64,000 nucleotides of DNA from Pseudomonas fluorescens (GCF_004683905.1 NZ_CP038438.1:1922001-1986000); one strand, 5' to 3'; counted from the first letter of the stretch, positions 8,294-16,455 are shown. Notes: generated by a model from the letters alone, not told the origin. Numbers and translations are program-made.

Positions 8294-9216
8294 TGGGCGG
8301 CCCCTTGGTACGGGTGGGTTTCGTGCCAGTGACGCGCGATGTCGACGCGACGGCTGAACCACACCTGTTCATGACTTTTGGCGTATTCGATGAAGCGCTT
8401 GAGCGAGGCCAGACGCGCCGGACGGCCGATCAACCGGCAGTGCAGACCGATCGAAAGCATCTTCGGCGCTTCGGCGCCCTCGGCGTACAGTACGTCGAAC
8501 GCGTCTTTGAGGTATTCGAAGAAATCGTCGCCCTTGTTGAAACCCTGCACCTGGGTGAAGCGCATGTCGTTGGTGTCGAGGGTGTACGGGATCACCAGGT
8601 GCGGTTTGCCGGTCGGGTTGTTCGGTTCCCAGTAGGGCAGGTCGTCGTCGTAGGTGTCGCAGTCGTAGAGGAAACCGCCTTCTTCCATCACCAGGCGCCG
8701 GGTGTTCGGGCCGGTGCGGCCGGTGTACCAGCCCAGTGGGCGTTCGCCGGTGAGTTCGGTGAGGATGCGGATCGCTTCGAGCATGTGCTCGCGCTCCTGC
8801 GCCTCATCCATGTATTGGTAGTCGATCCAGCGGTAGCCGTGGCTGCAGATCTCGTGACCGGCTTCAACCATCGCGCGGATCACATCCGGGTGGCGCTGGG
8901 CAGCCATGGCCACGGCGAAGATGGTCAGGGGAATGTCGAATTCCTTGAACAGCTTGAGGATCCGCCAGACGCCGGCGCGGCTGCCATACTCGTAAAGCGA
9001 TTCCATGCTCATATTGCGCGCGCCTTGTAGCGGCTGGGCAGCGACCATTTCCGAGAGGAAGGCTTCGGATTCTTTGTCGCCGTGCAGAATGTTGCGCTCG
9101 CCGCCTTCTTCGTAATTGAGCACGAAGGACAGGGCGATGCGCGCGTTGCCCGGCCAGTGTGGGTGAGGAGGGTTACTGCCGTAACCGATCAGGTCGCGTG
9201 GGTAGTCAGCGCTCAC
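8290..9216 (-). CDS. puuE: Allantoinase PuuE (polysaccharide deacetylase fold)
   Basis: A 308-residue metal-independent allantoinase of the NodB/polysaccharide-deacetylase fold, opening the hydantoin ring of allantoin to give allantoate. Visible features are YPRDLIGYG at the start, LNYEEGGERNILHGD, ICSHGYRWIDYQ and GWYTGRTGPNTRRLV. I place the start at the GTG at 9216 because AAGAAGGAAG stands 7 bases upstream and the conserved N-terminus VSADYPRDLIGYGSNPPHP begins there; an earlier in-frame codon at 9264 has no such site. It heads the minus-strand operon puuE-uraD and is divergent from uraH, with an operator-like palindrome in its leader. Confidence 0.93.
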   Translation of the reverse strand: MSADYPRDLIGYGSNPPHPHWPGNARIALSFVLNYEEGGERNILHGDKESEAFLSEMVAAQPLQGARNMSMESLYEYGSRAGVWRILKLFKEFDIPLTIFAVAMAAQRHPDVIRAMVEAGHEICSHGYRWIDYQYMDEAQEREHMLEAIRILTELTGERPLGWYTGRTGPNTRRLVMEEGGFLYDCDTYDDDLPYWEPNNPTGKPHLVIPYTLDTNDMRFTQVQGFNKGDDFFEYLKDAFDVLYAEGAEAPKMLSIGLHCRLIGRPARLASLKRFIEYAKSHEQVWFSRRVDIARHWHETHPYQGAAQ

Positions 9217-9290
9217 TGCAGTCTTCCTTCTTATTCGTTGACAGGTTTGTGTAACGGCCTGCACAGGCTGGCGTCACAGCGATGGGCTGA

Positions 9291-9300
9291 TTGTATACAA
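9291..9300. promoter_or_regulatory. Candidate operator TTGTATACAA (puuE side)
   Basis: A perfect 10-bp palindrome upstream of puuE. The same sequence with R = A or G recurs at 9497, 12381 and 57331, each time before a purine- or hydantoin-related gene. The form resembles operators of FCD-type GntR regulators. No regulator gene is in the window. Confidence 0.6.
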
Positions 9301-9496
9301 CTTTATTCGCAATTTGTAAGCCTGAATTTTCGCATTTTTCACCGACTGTCATCTTTTGCTGCTAATGGCGTAAACCTGCAAGAAACCTGCCTGATCAGTC
9401 AGCTAATGGATCGCAGGTTCAATAGCCAGGCACTTGGGGGGCATATCAAGGGTAAACACCCGAATGGCGGGGGTGATGCGAAAAATGTCGTTTTTA

Positions 9497-9506
9497 TTGT
9501 GTACAA
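9497..9506. promoter_or_regulatory. Candidate operator TTGTGTACAA (uraH side)
   Basis: Palindrome with one asymmetric base, flanked by A/T (ATTGTGTACAATTTT). It is 132 bp before the uraH start and shares its core with the sites at 9291, 12381 and 57331. Confidence 0.6.
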
Positions 9507-9637
9507 TTTTTTTGAAAAGTGTCTTAATCAGTCGCTCGCCGCAACTTTTCGTGCTCCGAATCGGTGCGGTCTCCTTTTTACCTGACTTCGGGAGGCGCGA
9601 AGTCTGACTGCTCTTTGCGGCCAGGCGCGCAGAATCA

Positions 9638-9991
9638 ATGGGACGTTTGACAACACACGTTTTGGACGCTGCACACGGTTGCCCGGGCAGCTCGATCAAG
9701 GTCGAGCTGTACCGCGTTGAAGGTTCGCACCTGGAATTGGTCGCCAGTGCGATAACCAACAGCGATGGCCGGGTCGATGCGCCGCTGCTGCAAGGCGATG
9801 ACTACCGCACCGGGGTCTATCAGGTGCAGTTCCACGCCGGCGATTACTACCGCGCCCGTGGCGTGCAACTGCCGGAGCCGGCGTTCCTCGACGTGGTGGT
9901 GCTGCGTTTCGGCATCTCCGCCGAGCAGGATCATTACCACGTACCCCTGCTGATCTCGCCTTACAGCTATTCCACCTATCGGGGCAGCTGA
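9638..9991 (+). CDS. uraH: 5-hydroxyisourate hydrolase
   Basis: A 117-residue transthyretin-related enzyme that hydrolyses 5-hydroxyisourate to OHCU, the step between PuuD and UraD. Diagnostic are the N-terminal LTTHVLDAAHGCPG (catalytic His7), the central YRTGVYQVQFHAGDYY and the C-terminal tetrapeptide YRGS that separates these enzymes from true transthyretins. No periplasmic signal is seen, so it should act in the cytoplasm. It is the only catabolic gene of the cluster on the plus strand. The stop codon overlaps a hairpin (GGGGCAGCTG with CAGCTGCCCC). Confidence 0.97.
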   Translation: MGRLTTHVLDAAHGCPGSSIKVELYRVEGSHLELVASAITNSDGRVDAPLLQGDDYRTGVYQVQFHAGDYYRARGVQLPEPAFLDVVVLRFGISAEQDHYHVPLLISPYSYSTYRGS

Positions 9992-10049
9992 CCCCCAAGC
10001 AGCTGCCCCCACCGGGAAGCGACTGCGCATATAGCTTCTTTGGTCTTTC

Positions 10050-10075
10050 GCCCGCTCACACTGCGGGCTTTTTTT
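10050..10075 (+). terminator. Rho-independent terminator after uraH
   Basis: Stem GCCCGC/GCGGGC with a 7-nt loop followed by T7, about 60 bp past the uraH stop. Confidence 0.85.
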
Positions 10076-10109
10076 CGCCTGGAGGAAAGTGTTGTCTGAT
10101 CTGACGCCT

Positions 10110-10173
10110 TCGCGAGCAAGCCCGCTCCCACAAGGGGATGCATTCCAAATGTGGGAGCGGGCTTGCTCGCGAA
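10110..10173. repeat. REP doublet (GTGGGAGCGGGCTTGCTCGCGA family)
   Basis: Inverted pair with a short spacer between the convergent uraH and LysE-family genes, just beyond the uraH terminator. Confidence 0.9.
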
Positions 10174-10183
10174 GCTTTTGCTG

Positions 10184-10810
10184 TCAGCGGCTCAACAGCG
10201 ACGCAGCACCGGCACCACTGAACAATCCGGCACTCACCCGGTTGAACCAGCTCTGCCCCTTGCCGCTGCGCAGATAGCGCGCCGCGCCATGTGCACCCAG
10301 CCCGTAAGCCAGTTTGCAGCACAGGTCGAGCACCACCCAGGTCGCGATCATAATCAGCAACTGCGGCAGAAACGGTTGTTGCGCGCTAAGGAACTGCGGC
10401 AGAAACGCGGCGAAAAACAGAATGTCCTTCGGATTGCTCGCGCCCAAGACAAACGCGCGGCCGAACAGCGTGCGGAAACGTGGCACCGGAGCGGCCTGCG
10501 GCACTTCGGCGCCGACCGCTGGCTGGCGCGATTGCTGCCAGCTCTGCCAGGCGAGGTAGAACAGGTACAGCGCGCCGACGATTTTCAGGGCGCTGAACAG
10601 TTGTTCCGACGCCAGCAGCAGGGCGCCAAGCCCCAGCGCCGACGCACTGAGCAGGCAGATCGAAGCGATCACGCCGCCGAGAAATGCCGGGTAAGAGCGG
10701 CGCAAGCCGTAGTTCAGACTGTTGCTGATCATCAGCAATGACAGCGGCCCCGGAATCAGGATCACCACCAGTGCAGCGCCGCTGAACAGCAGCCAGGTTT
10801 CCAGACTCAT
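10184..10810 (-). CDS. LysE/RhtB-family amino acid exporter
   Basis: A 208-residue inner-membrane exporter with about six transmembrane segments. The N-terminus (MSLETWLLFSGAALVVILIPGPLSLLMISNSL) has the LysE/RhtB family's PGP motif, followed by a Gly-rich helix. The ATG at 10810 is used because the first membrane segment starts at once; an upstream frame adds only 16 charged residues. The substrate (an amino acid or derivative) cannot be told. It lies downstream of the AzgA-like permease but behind a terminator, so it is probably a separate unit. Confidence 0.88.
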   Translation of the reverse strand: MSLETWLLFSGAALVVILIPGPLSLLMISNSLNYGLRRSYPAFLGGVIASICLLSASALGLGALLLASEQLFSALKIVGALYLFYLAWQSWQQSRQPAVGAEVPQAAPVPRFRTLFGRAFVLGASNPKDILFFAAFLPQFLSAQQPFLPQLLIMIATWVVLDLCCKLAYGLGAHGAARYLRSGKGQSWFNRVSAGLFSGAGAASLLSR

Positions 10811-10847
10811 CACTTTGCTCCTTTTTTTGTTGTACTCAAGAATGTGC

Positions 10848-10875
10848 AAAAGCCCCACCCGCGAGGGTGAGGCTG
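10848..10875 (-). terminator. Terminator after AzgA-like permease
   Basis: On the minus strand the stem AGCCTCACCC/GGGTGGGGCT with a 4-nt loop is followed by TTTTG, 26 bp past the permease stop. Confidence 0.75.
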
Positions 10876-10900
10876 GTTTGACGCTTGAACCGCGTGACGC

Positions 10901-12250
10901 TTACAAGAAGATGAACTTGGCGATGAAGATCGCGCAGAGCACCCACAGGCTGACGGAAATTTCCTTGTACTTGCCGGTACCGGCCTTCAACGCCACGTAG
11001 GTGATGAAGCCCAGCGCAATGCCATCGGCGACCGAGAAGGTCAGCGGCATCATGATCGCGGTGACAATCGCCGGGATGGCGTCAGTGGCCTCATCCCATT
11101 CGATGTGCGCCATGCCGCCCATCATCAGCATCGCGACATAAATCAGCGCACCAGCAGTGGCGTAAGCCGGAATCATCCCGGCCAGCGGTGCGAAAAACAT
11201 CGCGGCTATAAATAGCACGCCCACGGTGACTGCGGTAAGACCAGTCCGACCACCAGCCGCTACACCTGCGGCACTTTCCACATAGCTGGTGACGGGCGGA
11301 ACGCCGACCACCGCACCGAAGACGCTGGAGGCGCTGTCGGCTTTCATCGCTCGGGAAAGGTTTTCGATACGGCCGTCAGCGTTGACCAGATTGGCGCGCT
11401 GAGCCACGCCCATCAGGGTGCCGGCGGTGTCGAACATGTGTACGAAGAGAAAGGCCAGCACCACGCTGATCATGCTGACGTTGAACACACCGGCGATGTT
11501 CATGGCCATGAACGTAGGCGCCAGGCTCGGCGGAGTCGACATGATGCCCGAGTAGTGCACGATGCCCAGGCCCCAACCGGCGAGGGTCACGGTGATGATG
11601 CTGATGAGGATCGCACCGAAGACTTTGTGGTAGCTGAGGATCGCGATCATCAGGAAGCAGATCGCCGCCAGCAGCGGGCCGGGTTCACGCAGGGAGCCGA
11701 GTTTGATCAGGGTGGCCGGGCTGTCGACGACAATGCCAGCGGTTTTCAGACCGATCAGCCCGAGGAACAGGCCGACGCCAGCGCCCATCGCAAAGCGCAG
11801 GCTGACCGGGATGCTGTTGAGCAGCCATTCGCGAATCCGCGAGAAGGTCAGGATCATGAACAGCACACCGGAAACAAACACCGCACCGAGCGCGGTTTCC
11901 CAGTTGTAGCCCATGGTGCCGACTACGGTGTAAGTGAAGAAGGCGTTGAGGCCCATGCCCGGTGCCAGGCCCACTGGCCAGTTGGCGTACAGGCCCATCA
12001 GCAGGCAGCCGAGCGCGGCGGCGATGCAGGTGGCGACGAAGGCTGCACCGTGATCGATCCCGGCATCGGCCATGATGTTCGGGTTGACGAAGATGATGTA
12101 AGCCATGGTGATGAAGGTTGTCAGACCGGCAATCAGCTCGGTCTTCACCGTGGTGCCATGCAAGCTGAGTTTGAAGATGCGCTCCAGCACGCCTGTGCGT
12201 AAGGGCGGCGAGAGTTCCAGCGTCGATGCTTCGGATTTGCGGCTTTCCAC
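10901..12250 (-). CDS. AzgA/GhxP-type purine permease (NCS2)
   Basis: A 449-residue inner-membrane symporter of the AzgA-like branch of NCS2, which carries adenine, guanine or hypoxanthine with protons. Seen are LIAGLTTFITMAYIIFVNP, MGLNAFFTYTVVG and PVTSYVESAAGVAAGGRTGLTAV, all typical. The start is a GTG at 12250 with GAGGAG 8 bases upstream. The leader contains AAATAACAATAAAAC (possible Hfq/Crc site), and 130 bp upstream there is a TTGTGTACAA palindrome like those before uraH and puuE. Purine uptake would feed the urate pathway encoded nearby. Confidence 0.92.
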   Translation of the reverse strand: MESRKSEASTLELSPPLRTGVLERIFKLSLHGTTVKTELIAGLTTFITMAYIIFVNPNIMADAGIDHGAAFVATCIAAALGCLLMGLYANWPVGLAPGMGLNAFFTYTVVGTMGYNWETALGAVFVSGVLFMILTFSRIREWLLNSIPVSLRFAMGAGVGLFLGLIGLKTAGIVVDSPATLIKLGSLREPGPLLAAICFLMIAILSYHKVFGAILISIITVTLAGWGLGIVHYSGIMSTPPSLAPTFMAMNIAGVFNVSMISVVLAFLFVHMFDTAGTLMGVAQRANLVNADGRIENLSRAMKADSASSVFGAVVGVPPVTSYVESAAGVAAGGRTGLTAVTVGVLFIAAMFFAPLAGMIPAYATAGALIYVAMLMMGGMAHIEWDEATDAIPAIVTAIMMPLTFSVADGIALGFITYVALKAGTGKYKEISVSLWVLCAIFIAKFIFL

Positions 12251-12268
12251 AGCGAGTACTCCTCAAGA

Positions 12269-12283
12269 GTTTTATTGTTATTT
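12269..12283 (-). promoter_or_regulatory. Possible Hfq/Crc CA motif before AzgA-like permease
   Basis: Minus-strand AAATAACAATAAAAC lies between the presumed promoter and the ribosome binding site. It fits AAnAAnAA. An identical core, AAATAACAATAAA, precedes the 31-residue peptide gene at 35871-35966. Confidence 0.5.
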
Positions 12284-12380
12284 CCAGGGCCGGACCCATG
12301 AGGGGTGGCAGCAGCCCTTTGAGGCATACGCGAATTTGTTGACCATGCGGTCAGGAACTCGCACGCAGTGGATTATGCTT

Positions 12381-12390
12381 TTGTGTACAA
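12381..12390. promoter_or_regulatory. Candidate operator TTGTGTACAA
   Basis: Same core as the two sites between puuE and uraH, 131 bp upstream of the AzgA-like permease start. Confidence 0.6.
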
Positions 12391-12463
12391 ATAAAGCAAA
12401 TATTGTTTTTGGTTTTGTTTACGAAAGGTCAGGCGATAGGGATATATCGCCCTTGCGTGCCCC

Positions 12464-12528
12464 TTCGCGAGCAAGCTCGCTCCCACATTTGAAATGCGTT
12501 CCACTGTGGGAGCGAGCTTGCTCGCGAA
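12464..12528. repeat. REP doublet (GTGGGAGCGAGCTTGCTCGCGA family)
   Basis: Inverted pair with a spacer of about 20 bp, between the MarR gene end and the permease promoter region. Confidence 0.9.
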
Positions 12529-12541
12529 GAGGCCGTCCTAT

Positions 12542-12988
12542 TCAATCGAGAGCTGCCTGAGTTTTTCCCAGCGCCATATTCACCGCCAACCACCCATTCA
12601 CCGCCGCCTCCCCAGCCTCAGCAAACACCCGCTCGAGCAATTTCACCTGCTCACGCCGCAACGCCTGCTCAAACTTCTCACCTTCAGTAGTCAGCTCCAG
12701 CAGGCGCTTACGCTTGTCTGCCTCCGACGCCACGCTTTCCACAAGGTGCATTTCCTGCAACTGGCGCAACGGCATGTTCAGCGCCTGTTTACTCACGCCG
12801 AGCAATCCCAGCAATTCCTTCACGCTCAAATTCGGATAACGCGCGATGAAGAACACAATCCGCTGATGCACCCGGGACAGGCCGCGCCGCTCGAGCATTT
12901 CATCAGCCTTGGCGGTGAACGCCTGATAGCCGAAGAAAAACGCTTCCATCGCCTGTTGCTGGCTGGCGGGGTTTTTAAGGTCAAGCAT
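12542..12988 (-). CDS. MarR-family transcriptional regulator
   Basis: A 148-residue winged-helix repressor-type protein. The DNA-binding part is visible as LSVKELLGLLGVSKQALNMPLRQL (recognition helix) followed by the wing MHLVESVASEADKRKRLLELTTEGE. The ATG at 12988 is preferred over a TTG at 13006, although neither has a strong ribosome binding site. It is divergent from a PLP aminotransferase 82 bp away, so control of that gene is the simplest guess. Helices at both ends give the usual dimer interface. The ligand is unknown. Confidence 0.9.
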   Translation of the reverse strand: MLDLKNPASQQQAMEAFFFGYQAFTAKADEMLERRGLSRVHQRIVFFIARYPNLSVKELLGLLGVSKQALNMPLRQLQEMHLVESVASEADKRKRLLELTTEGEKFEQALRREQVKLLERVFAEAGEAAVNGWLAVNMALGKTQAALD

Positions 12989-13070
12989 GTTGACGTACTC
13001 GCTCAAGCTGTCGTAGTTTCAGTCAACCAGTTTGACTCATTTTTCCCAGGCCTCGCTACCGGTGACTCCC

Positions 13071-14237
13071 ATGGCTTTTTCCGAACGTGTTTCGCGCCTT
13101 AAAAGTTCTCTGATCCGTGAAATCCTCGCCGCCGCCCAGCGCCCGGAGGTGATGTCGTTCGCCGGTGGCCTTCCCGCCGAAGCCATGCTGCCGAAAGTCG
13201 AATGGTCCGAGATGCCGCTGGCGCTGGGTCAGTACGGCATGAGCGAGGGCGAGCCGGCGCTGCGTGAAGCGCTGGCGGCGCAGGCGCGAGCGTTGGGGCT
13301 GGAGTGCACGGCGAGTCAGGTGCTGGTGGTCAGCGGTTCCCAGCAGACCCTGGATCTGGCCGCCAAGTTATACATCGACAAAGGCACCGAAATCCTGCTG
13401 GAGGCGCCAACCTACCTTGCCGCGTTGCAGATCTTCCAGCTGTTCGGCGCCGATTGCCTGACCGTGCCGCAAGAATCCGACGGCCCCAATCTCGCGCAAC
13501 TGCGCAGTCGGTTGGAACAGCATCGCCTGGCGTTCATCTACCTGATCCCGACGTTCCAGAACCCCTCCGCCGTGCGCTACAGCGAAGCCAAGCGCGCCGC
13601 GGTCGCCGCATTGCTCGATGAATTCGGCGTGACCCTGATCGAAGACGAGCCGTACCGCGAATTGACGTTCGATGGCGGCAGCGCCAAACCGATTGCCGGG
13701 CGTTTGCAGAAAGCCAGCTGGATCTACACCGGCACCGTGTCGAAAACCTTGCTGCCGGGTTTGCGCGTCGGCTACCTGATCGCCAGCCCGGACCTGTTCC
13801 CGCATTTGCTCAAACTCAAGCAATCGGCAGATCTGCACACTAACCGCATCGGCCAGTGGCAGGCACTGCAATGGATCGGCACGGAAAAATATCAGCAGCA
13901 CCTGAGCGAACTGCGCGGTTTCTACCGGCAGCGCCGCGATGCTTTCCAGTCAGCGCTGGAAACGCACTTTTCCGATCTGGCGAACTGGAACATGCCGCAG
14001 GGCGGGTTGTTTTTCTGGCTGACGCTCAAGCAACCGCTGGATACGCGAACCTTGCTCAACGAAGCGCTGGCCGGTGACGTGGCGTTCATGCCGGGCGAGC
14101 CGTTCTTTCCCGAACCGGATAAAAACCTCGGGCACCTGCGTTTGAATTTCAGTCACATCGATCCGGCGCGACTGGATGAAGGGCTTAAACGATTGGCGAC
14201 GGTATTGAGGCAGGCGCAGATAGATCAAGCGGCCTGA
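13071..14237 (+). CDS. PLP-dependent aminotransferase (class I/II, MocR-like catalytic domain only)
   Basis: A 388-residue fold-type I aminotransferase of the 2-aminoadipate/MocR-related group. Seen are VMSFAGGLPAEAMLP near the start, VVSGSQQTLDLAAKLYID, LIPTFQNPSAVRYS, LIEDEPYRELTF and the PLP lysine in SKTLLPGLRVGYL (near residue 225). It lacks the GntR winged-helix domain that MocR regulators carry, so it should be an enzyme. The ATG at 13071 starts the conserved part; a TTG at 13032 is possible but unlikely. It is divergent from a MarR gene. The amino acid substrate is not determinable. Confidence 0.9.
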   Translation: MAFSERVSRLKSSLIREILAAAQRPEVMSFAGGLPAEAMLPKVEWSEMPLALGQYGMSEGEPALREALAAQARALGLECTASQVLVVSGSQQTLDLAAKLYIDKGTEILLEAPTYLAALQIFQLFGADCLTVPQESDGPNLAQLRSRLEQHRLAFIYLIPTFQNPSAVRYSEAKRAAVAALLDEFGVTLIEDEPYRELTFDGGSAKPIAGRLQKASWIYTGTVSKTLLPGLRVGYLIASPDLFPHLLKLKQSADLHTNRIGQWQALQWIGTEKYQQHLSELRGFYRQRRDAFQSALETHFSDLANWNMPQGGLFFWLTLKQPLDTRTLLNEALAGDVAFMPGEPFFPEPDKNLGHLRLNFSHIDPARLDEGLKRLATVLRQAQIDQAA

Positions 14238-14246
14238 AAAACGAAT

Positions 14247-14276
14247 AAACCGGCTCTAGGGCCGGTTTATTTTTGT
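14247..14276 (+). terminator. Terminator after aminotransferase
   Basis: Stem AAACCGGC/GCCGGTTT around a short loop followed by ATTTTTG, beginning 10 bp past the stop. Confidence 0.85.
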
Positions 14277-14305
14277 CTGGGATTTGCGTTGGCTGGGAGG
14301 GCCTC

Positions 14306-14377
14306 TTCGCGAGCAAGCCCGCTCCCACAATGGGCTGTGGCGTGCACAAAACCTGTGGGAGCGGGCTTGCTCGCGAA
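14306..14377. repeat. REP doublet (GTGGGAGCGGGCTTGCTCGCGA family)
   Basis: Inverted pair between the convergent aminotransferase and glutaredoxin-like genes. Confidence 0.9.
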
Positions 14378-14404
14378 GGCGTCAATCAACCCACCACATA
14401 ATCA

Positions 14405-14776
14405 TCAGACCGCCGCAAACCGCTTATCCAGATAATCAATGATCACCTTGGACTCATACATCCACGTGGTCTGCCCATTCTCTTCAATGCGCAGGCACGG
14501 CACTTTGATCTTGCCGCCCTGGTCCAGCAGCGTCTGGCGATCCTGTTCGTTGTTCTTCGCGTCCTTCAGTGCGACCGGCACATTCAGGCGACGCAGCGTA
14601 CGACGGGTTTTCACGCAGAACGGGCAGGCGTGGAACTGATACAGGGTCAGGCCTTTGGCGGCGGCGTTGACTTGCGCCTGTACCTCGGCCGGGCGCTGTT
14701 TCTTGCCCGGGCGAGTGATGAAGTCGATGAAGATGATCAGTTGGCCAAGGCCGACACGAAGCGCTTTTACGAACAC
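14405..14776 (-). CDS. Glutaredoxin / GST N-terminal domain protein
   Basis: A 123-residue protein with an N-terminal hydrophobic stretch (ALRVGLGQLIIFIDFITRP), then a thioredoxin-fold domain with the redox motif C-P-F-C (LYQFHACPFCVKTRRTLRRL), cis-Pro in KVPCLRIEE and the ending SKVIIDYLDKRF. It looks like a membrane-anchored glutaredoxin-like thiol reductase. I place the start at the GTG at 14776 because TGAGG precedes it and the encoded MFVKALRVG is a natural N-terminus; a TTG 21 bp upstream is less likely. Confidence 0.85.
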   Translation of the reverse strand: MFVKALRVGLGQLIIFIDFITRPGKKQRPAEVQAQVNAAAKGLTLYQFHACPFCVKTRRTLRRLNVPVALKDAKNNEQDRQTLLDQGGKIKVPCLRIEENGQTTWMYESKVIIDYLDKRFAAV

Positions 14777-14838
14777 GTTGAAAGCCTCACGGTGCAAAGA
14801 GAGAAGGGCGCGCAGCTTACCCGATTTTTCACGGACGA

Positions 14839-14869
14839 AAAAAAACCGGCGATCAACGCCGGTTTTTTT
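14839..14869 (-). terminator. Bidirectional terminator after folE
   Basis: Perfect AAACCGGCG/CGCCGGTTT type stem with A7 on one side and T7 on the other, 11 bp past the folE stop on the minus strand. Confidence 0.88.
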
Positions 14870-14879
14870 CTGCAGCCGA

Positions 14880-15425
14880 TTACTTGATCAGGCTGAGGAA
14901 CTCGCTGCGAGTCGCCGCGTTTTCGCGGAACTCACCGAGCATCACCGAAGTGATCATCGACGAATTCTGCTTCTCGACACCGCGCATCATCATGCACATG
15001 TGCTTGGCCTCGATCACCACGGCCACGCCCAGCGCACCGGTGACTTGCATCACCGCATCGGCGATCTGCCGGCTGAGGTTTTCCTGGATCTGCAGGCGGC
15101 GGGCGTACATGTCGACGATCCGCGCGACCTTCGACAGGCCCAGCACTTTGCCGCTCGGGATGTACGCAACGTGCGCCTTGCCGATGAACGGCAGCAGGTG
15201 GTGTTCGCACAACGAGTACAGCTCGATGTCCTTGACCAGCACCATTTCGCTGTTGTCGGAGCTGAACAGGGCACCATTGGTGACCTCTTCGAGCGTCTGT
15301 TCATAACCGCGGCAGAGGTACTGCATGGCTTTGGCGGCACGCTTTGGCGTGTCGAGCAGGCCCTCGCGGGAGACGTCCTCGCCCAGTTGGCCGAGAATCG
15401 CGGTGTAATTCTGTTCCAGGGACAT
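14880..15425 (-). CDS. folE: GTP cyclohydrolase I
   Basis: A 181-residue GTP cyclohydrolase I, making 7,8-dihydroneopterin triphosphate for folate and other pterins. The zinc site is visible in [19 protein letters not shown], and the end holds [22 protein letters not shown]. The ATG at 15425 starts the conserved [22 protein letters not shown]; the frame stays open upstream but that part reads antisense-like sequence of the Smr gene. The enzyme is a cytoplasmic decamer in known cases. It lies 77 bp after the Smr-domain gene. Confidence 0.96.
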   Translation of the reverse strand: MSLEQNYTAILGQLGEDVSREGLLDTPKRAAKAMQYLCRGYEQTLEEVTNGALFSSDNSEMVLVKDIELYSLCEHHLLPFIGKAHVAYIPSGKVLGLSKVARIVDMYARRLQIQENLSRQIADAVMQVTGALGVAVVIEAKHMCMMMRGVEKQNSSMITSVMLGEFRENAATRSEFLSLIK

Positions 15426-15502
15426 GAAACTACCTGTGGGGATTTTCGCAAAGGGCAAGGGTACGGTGGCGGACACAACCCTGCAAGTTCGGTGTAACGC
15501 GA

Positions 15503-16060
15503 TTATTCGTCGCGGCCTTCCATCATGGTGCGTTTGAGCATCACGTACACCGCGCCGGCACCGCCGTGTTTCGCCTGGCACGAGCAGAAACCGAGCACTT
15601 GCGGATGCTGACGCAGCCAGGTGTTGACGTGGCTTTTGATCATCGGCCGCTTGCCGTCCAGGCGCACGGCCTTGCCGTGGGTGACGCGCACGCAGCGGAT
15701 TTCGAATTTGGTCGCTTCGGCGAGAAACGCCCAGAGGGTCTCGCGGGCTTTTTCGACGTTCATGCCGTGCAGGTCGAGGCTGCCTTCGAACGGGATCTGG
15801 CCGATCTTGAGCTTGCGCATCTGGCTTTCCTGCACCCCGTCGCGGGCCCACATCAACTCGTCTTCGGGGCCGACGTCGATCACGAACTGATCGGACAGGC
15901 CATCCACGGTGGTGGTGTCGGTGCGCACGGTGGCGGACTGGCGCAGCTTGGCGATCTGCGCGCGGTCAGCCTTGGGTTTGCCAGTGTCGGCTCGGTCGTG
16001 CTTGATCGGCTTGACGCCTTGGATCGCACTTTTGAACAGGGAAAAATCGTCGTCTTGCAT
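15503..16060 (-). CDS. Smr-domain protein
   Basis: A 185-residue protein with a C-terminal Smr (small MutS-related) domain, a nucleic-acid endonuclease-like fold. The hallmark [19 protein letters not shown] lies near residue 95 and the second motif [26 protein letters not shown] follows. The N-terminal 85 residues are charged and probably flexible. The ATG at 16060 has GGAGG 6 bases upstream. The exact substrate (RNA or DNA) is not visible. Confidence 0.9.
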   Translation of the reverse strand: MQDDDFSLFKSAIQGVKPIKHDRADTGKPKADRAQIAKLRQSATVRTDTTTVDGLSDQFVIDVGPEDELMWARDGVQESQMRKLKIGQIPFEGSLDLHGMNVEKARETLWAFLAEATKFEIRCVRVTHGKAVRLDGKRPMIKSHVNTWLRQHPQVLGFCSCQAKHGGAGAVYVMLKRTMMEGRDE

Positions 16061-16104
16061 GTCAGCCTCCGCGAAGGGCGGCCAGTTTACCCAAGTCAAA
16101 ACAA

Positions 16105-16131
16105 AACGGCCCGGCAAAAAGCCAGGCCGTG
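16105..16131 (-). terminator. Terminator after small membrane protein gene
   Basis: Minus-strand stem ACGGCCTGGC/GCCGGGCCGT with loop T5 followed by TTTTGTTTTG, overlapping the space just before the Smr gene. Confidence 0.75.
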
Positions 16132-16134
16132 GAG

Positions 16135-16455
16135 TCAGTCGTGTTTTTTCATCAGGTGCGGGGACATGTTCAGCTCCCGTGATTGCCTGGCGCGACGCCG
16201 GCATCGACGCCACAGCGCCACACCGAAATACAGGAACAACAAGCCGACCGCGAGAATGATCGCCGAACCCATCGGCGTGGCATTCAAATCGCCGAGCGCC
16301 GGCGGGCGCCCCAGCAGGCTGGCGGCACCGGCCATCGCCAGCAGCACACCGAACGTCGCCAGAATGGCGGCGATCGCTGCGCCGAATCGAAAACGCCAGT
16401 TGCTTTGGCCTTTGGGCCGCAAGCGGCGTGCGTCAAATCCATCGGATAACTTCAT
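16135..16455 (-). CDS. Small inner-membrane protein, unknown function
   Basis: A 106-residue protein I do not recognise. It has a basic N-terminus, two strongly hydrophobic segments (FGAAIAAILATFGVLLAMAGAASLL near residues 25-50 and GSAIILAVGLLFLYFGVALW near 65-85) and a basic tail rich in Arg and ending in HLMKKHD. The start is the ATG at 16455 with GAGGAAGG 5 bases upstream; a TTG farther up is less likely. It probably sits in the inner membrane with both ends in the cytoplasm. Confidence 0.75.
   Translation of the reverse strand: MKLSDGFDARRLRPKGQSNWRFRFGAAIAAILATFGVLLAMAGAASLLGRPPALGDLNATPMGSAIILAVGLLFLYFGVALWRRCRRRARQSRELNMSPHLMKKHD

Larger units (their letters stand above)
9217..9637. 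other. Divergent control region between puuE and uraH
   Basis: A 421-bp non-coding region that must contain both promoters. It is less GC-rich than its surroundings and carries two copies of TTGTRTACAA, one about 75 bp before puuE and one about 130 bp before uraH. No convincing open reading frame was seen. Confidence 0.7.
12251..12541. other. Upstream region of AzgA-like permease
   Basis: A 291-bp spacer with, in order, the permease leader, a CA-type motif, a TTGTGTACAA palindrome in AT-rich DNA and a REP doublet. No gene was seen. Confidence 0.6.

Noticed and set aside
15426..15502. Riboswitch in the folE leader
   Set aside because: The spacer is only 77 bp and shows no conserved tetrahydrofolate or preQ1 structure.
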